Source: Dunaliella salina
Lineage: Eukaryota; Chlorophyta; Chlorophyceae; Chlamydomonadales; Dunaliellaceae
DNA length: 15,656 nucleotides
Direction of reading: 5' to 3'
NCBI GenBank assembly: GCA_002284615.2
Contig: MU070399.1
Coordinates: 36,380 to 52,035, forward strand
A model generated the notes under the pieces. That model did not search any database. It worked only from the letters and a program-made list of their open reading frames with translations, and was not told the origin of the DNA. Shown in pieces: positions 15,566 to 15,656 of this stretch (positions within the stretch are counted from its first letter, which is position 1; every line of letters begins with the position of its first letter). Both the position numbers and the translations under genes were made by a program.

Positions 15566-15656
<91 letters not shown>
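15547..15656 (+). repeat. Compound (CA)n microsatellite at the window edge
   Basis: CA repeats interrupted by single extra A bases at about 15567 and 15611, running to the end of the window. Confidence 0.97.

Larger units (their letters stand above)
14577..15656 (+). other. 5' part of the next intron (more than 1 kb)
   Basis: Starts GTGAGT after exon 12. No further exon in phase was recognised. It holds a short hairpin (CTGAGCAT/ATGCTCAG, 14928-14954), an alternating ATGC palindrome (15426-15448) and a terminal CA microsatellite. Confidence 0.65.

Overview
The window looks like nuclear DNA of an intron-rich eukaryote, most likely a green alga. I see no prokaryotic operon structure, no rRNA and no tRNA. 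The supporting signs are canonical GT-AG introns with strong GTGAGT/GTAAGT donors and TGCAG-type acceptors, abundant (CA)n/(GT)n microsatellites, base composition near 50% GC by eye, and a coding (Ser-Pro)n linker of the kind found in green-algal extracellular hydroxyproline-rich proteins. The exact lineage (chlorophyte, prasinophyte or streptophyte alga) cannot be told from this stretch, and I give no gene symbol.

The whole window appears to be the interior of one plus-strand gene. I can place 12 exons (216-308, 1077-1185, 1535-1999, 2599-2709, 4832-4923, 7210-7262, 8146-8338, 8655-8742, 10018-10150, 10588-11225, 12272-12370, 14460-14576). Reading phase is compatible across all eleven introns, giving 730 continuous codons with no stop. 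Neither the start codon and signal peptide nor the stop codon lies in the window. The predicted product is a large extracellular or cell-surface protein. An N-terminal beta-sandwich-like part (residues about 1-118) recalls REJ/PKD-type domains. A long, mostly helical A/L/E-rich part (about 120-445) follows. Next comes a Cys-containing beta-rich part that ends like a degenerate GAIN/GPS module (about 447-537), then a roughly 100-residue Pro/Ser linker (538-639), then the start of a further alpha/beta module (about 640-730). The domain names are inferences from pattern; the exon chain is read directly from the sequence. Residue numbers here count from the first complete codon, at 217.

The introns (0.3-2.3 kb) hold almost everything else. 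Intron 1 has an 81-bp triplicated repeat and a possible 42-nt microexon. Intron 3 has (CA)37. Intron 4 has a composite 44-bp repeat and a strong 4070-4266 inverted repeat (hairpin). Intron 5 has transposon-like relics. Intron 6 has a 42-bp minisatellite that begins at the splice donor, plus (GT)27. Intron 8 carries a clean non-autonomous hAT-like element (8854-9512) with terminal inverted repeats and a target-site duplication. Intron 10 has a ~100-bp duplication. Intron 11 starts inside a (GT)34 tract and contains about 1.15 kb of degenerate ~40-bp minisatellite. Three introns contain decayed duplications of the neighbouring exon-intron junction, a recurring theme that may explain where these minisatellites come from. 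I found no credible gene on the minus strand.
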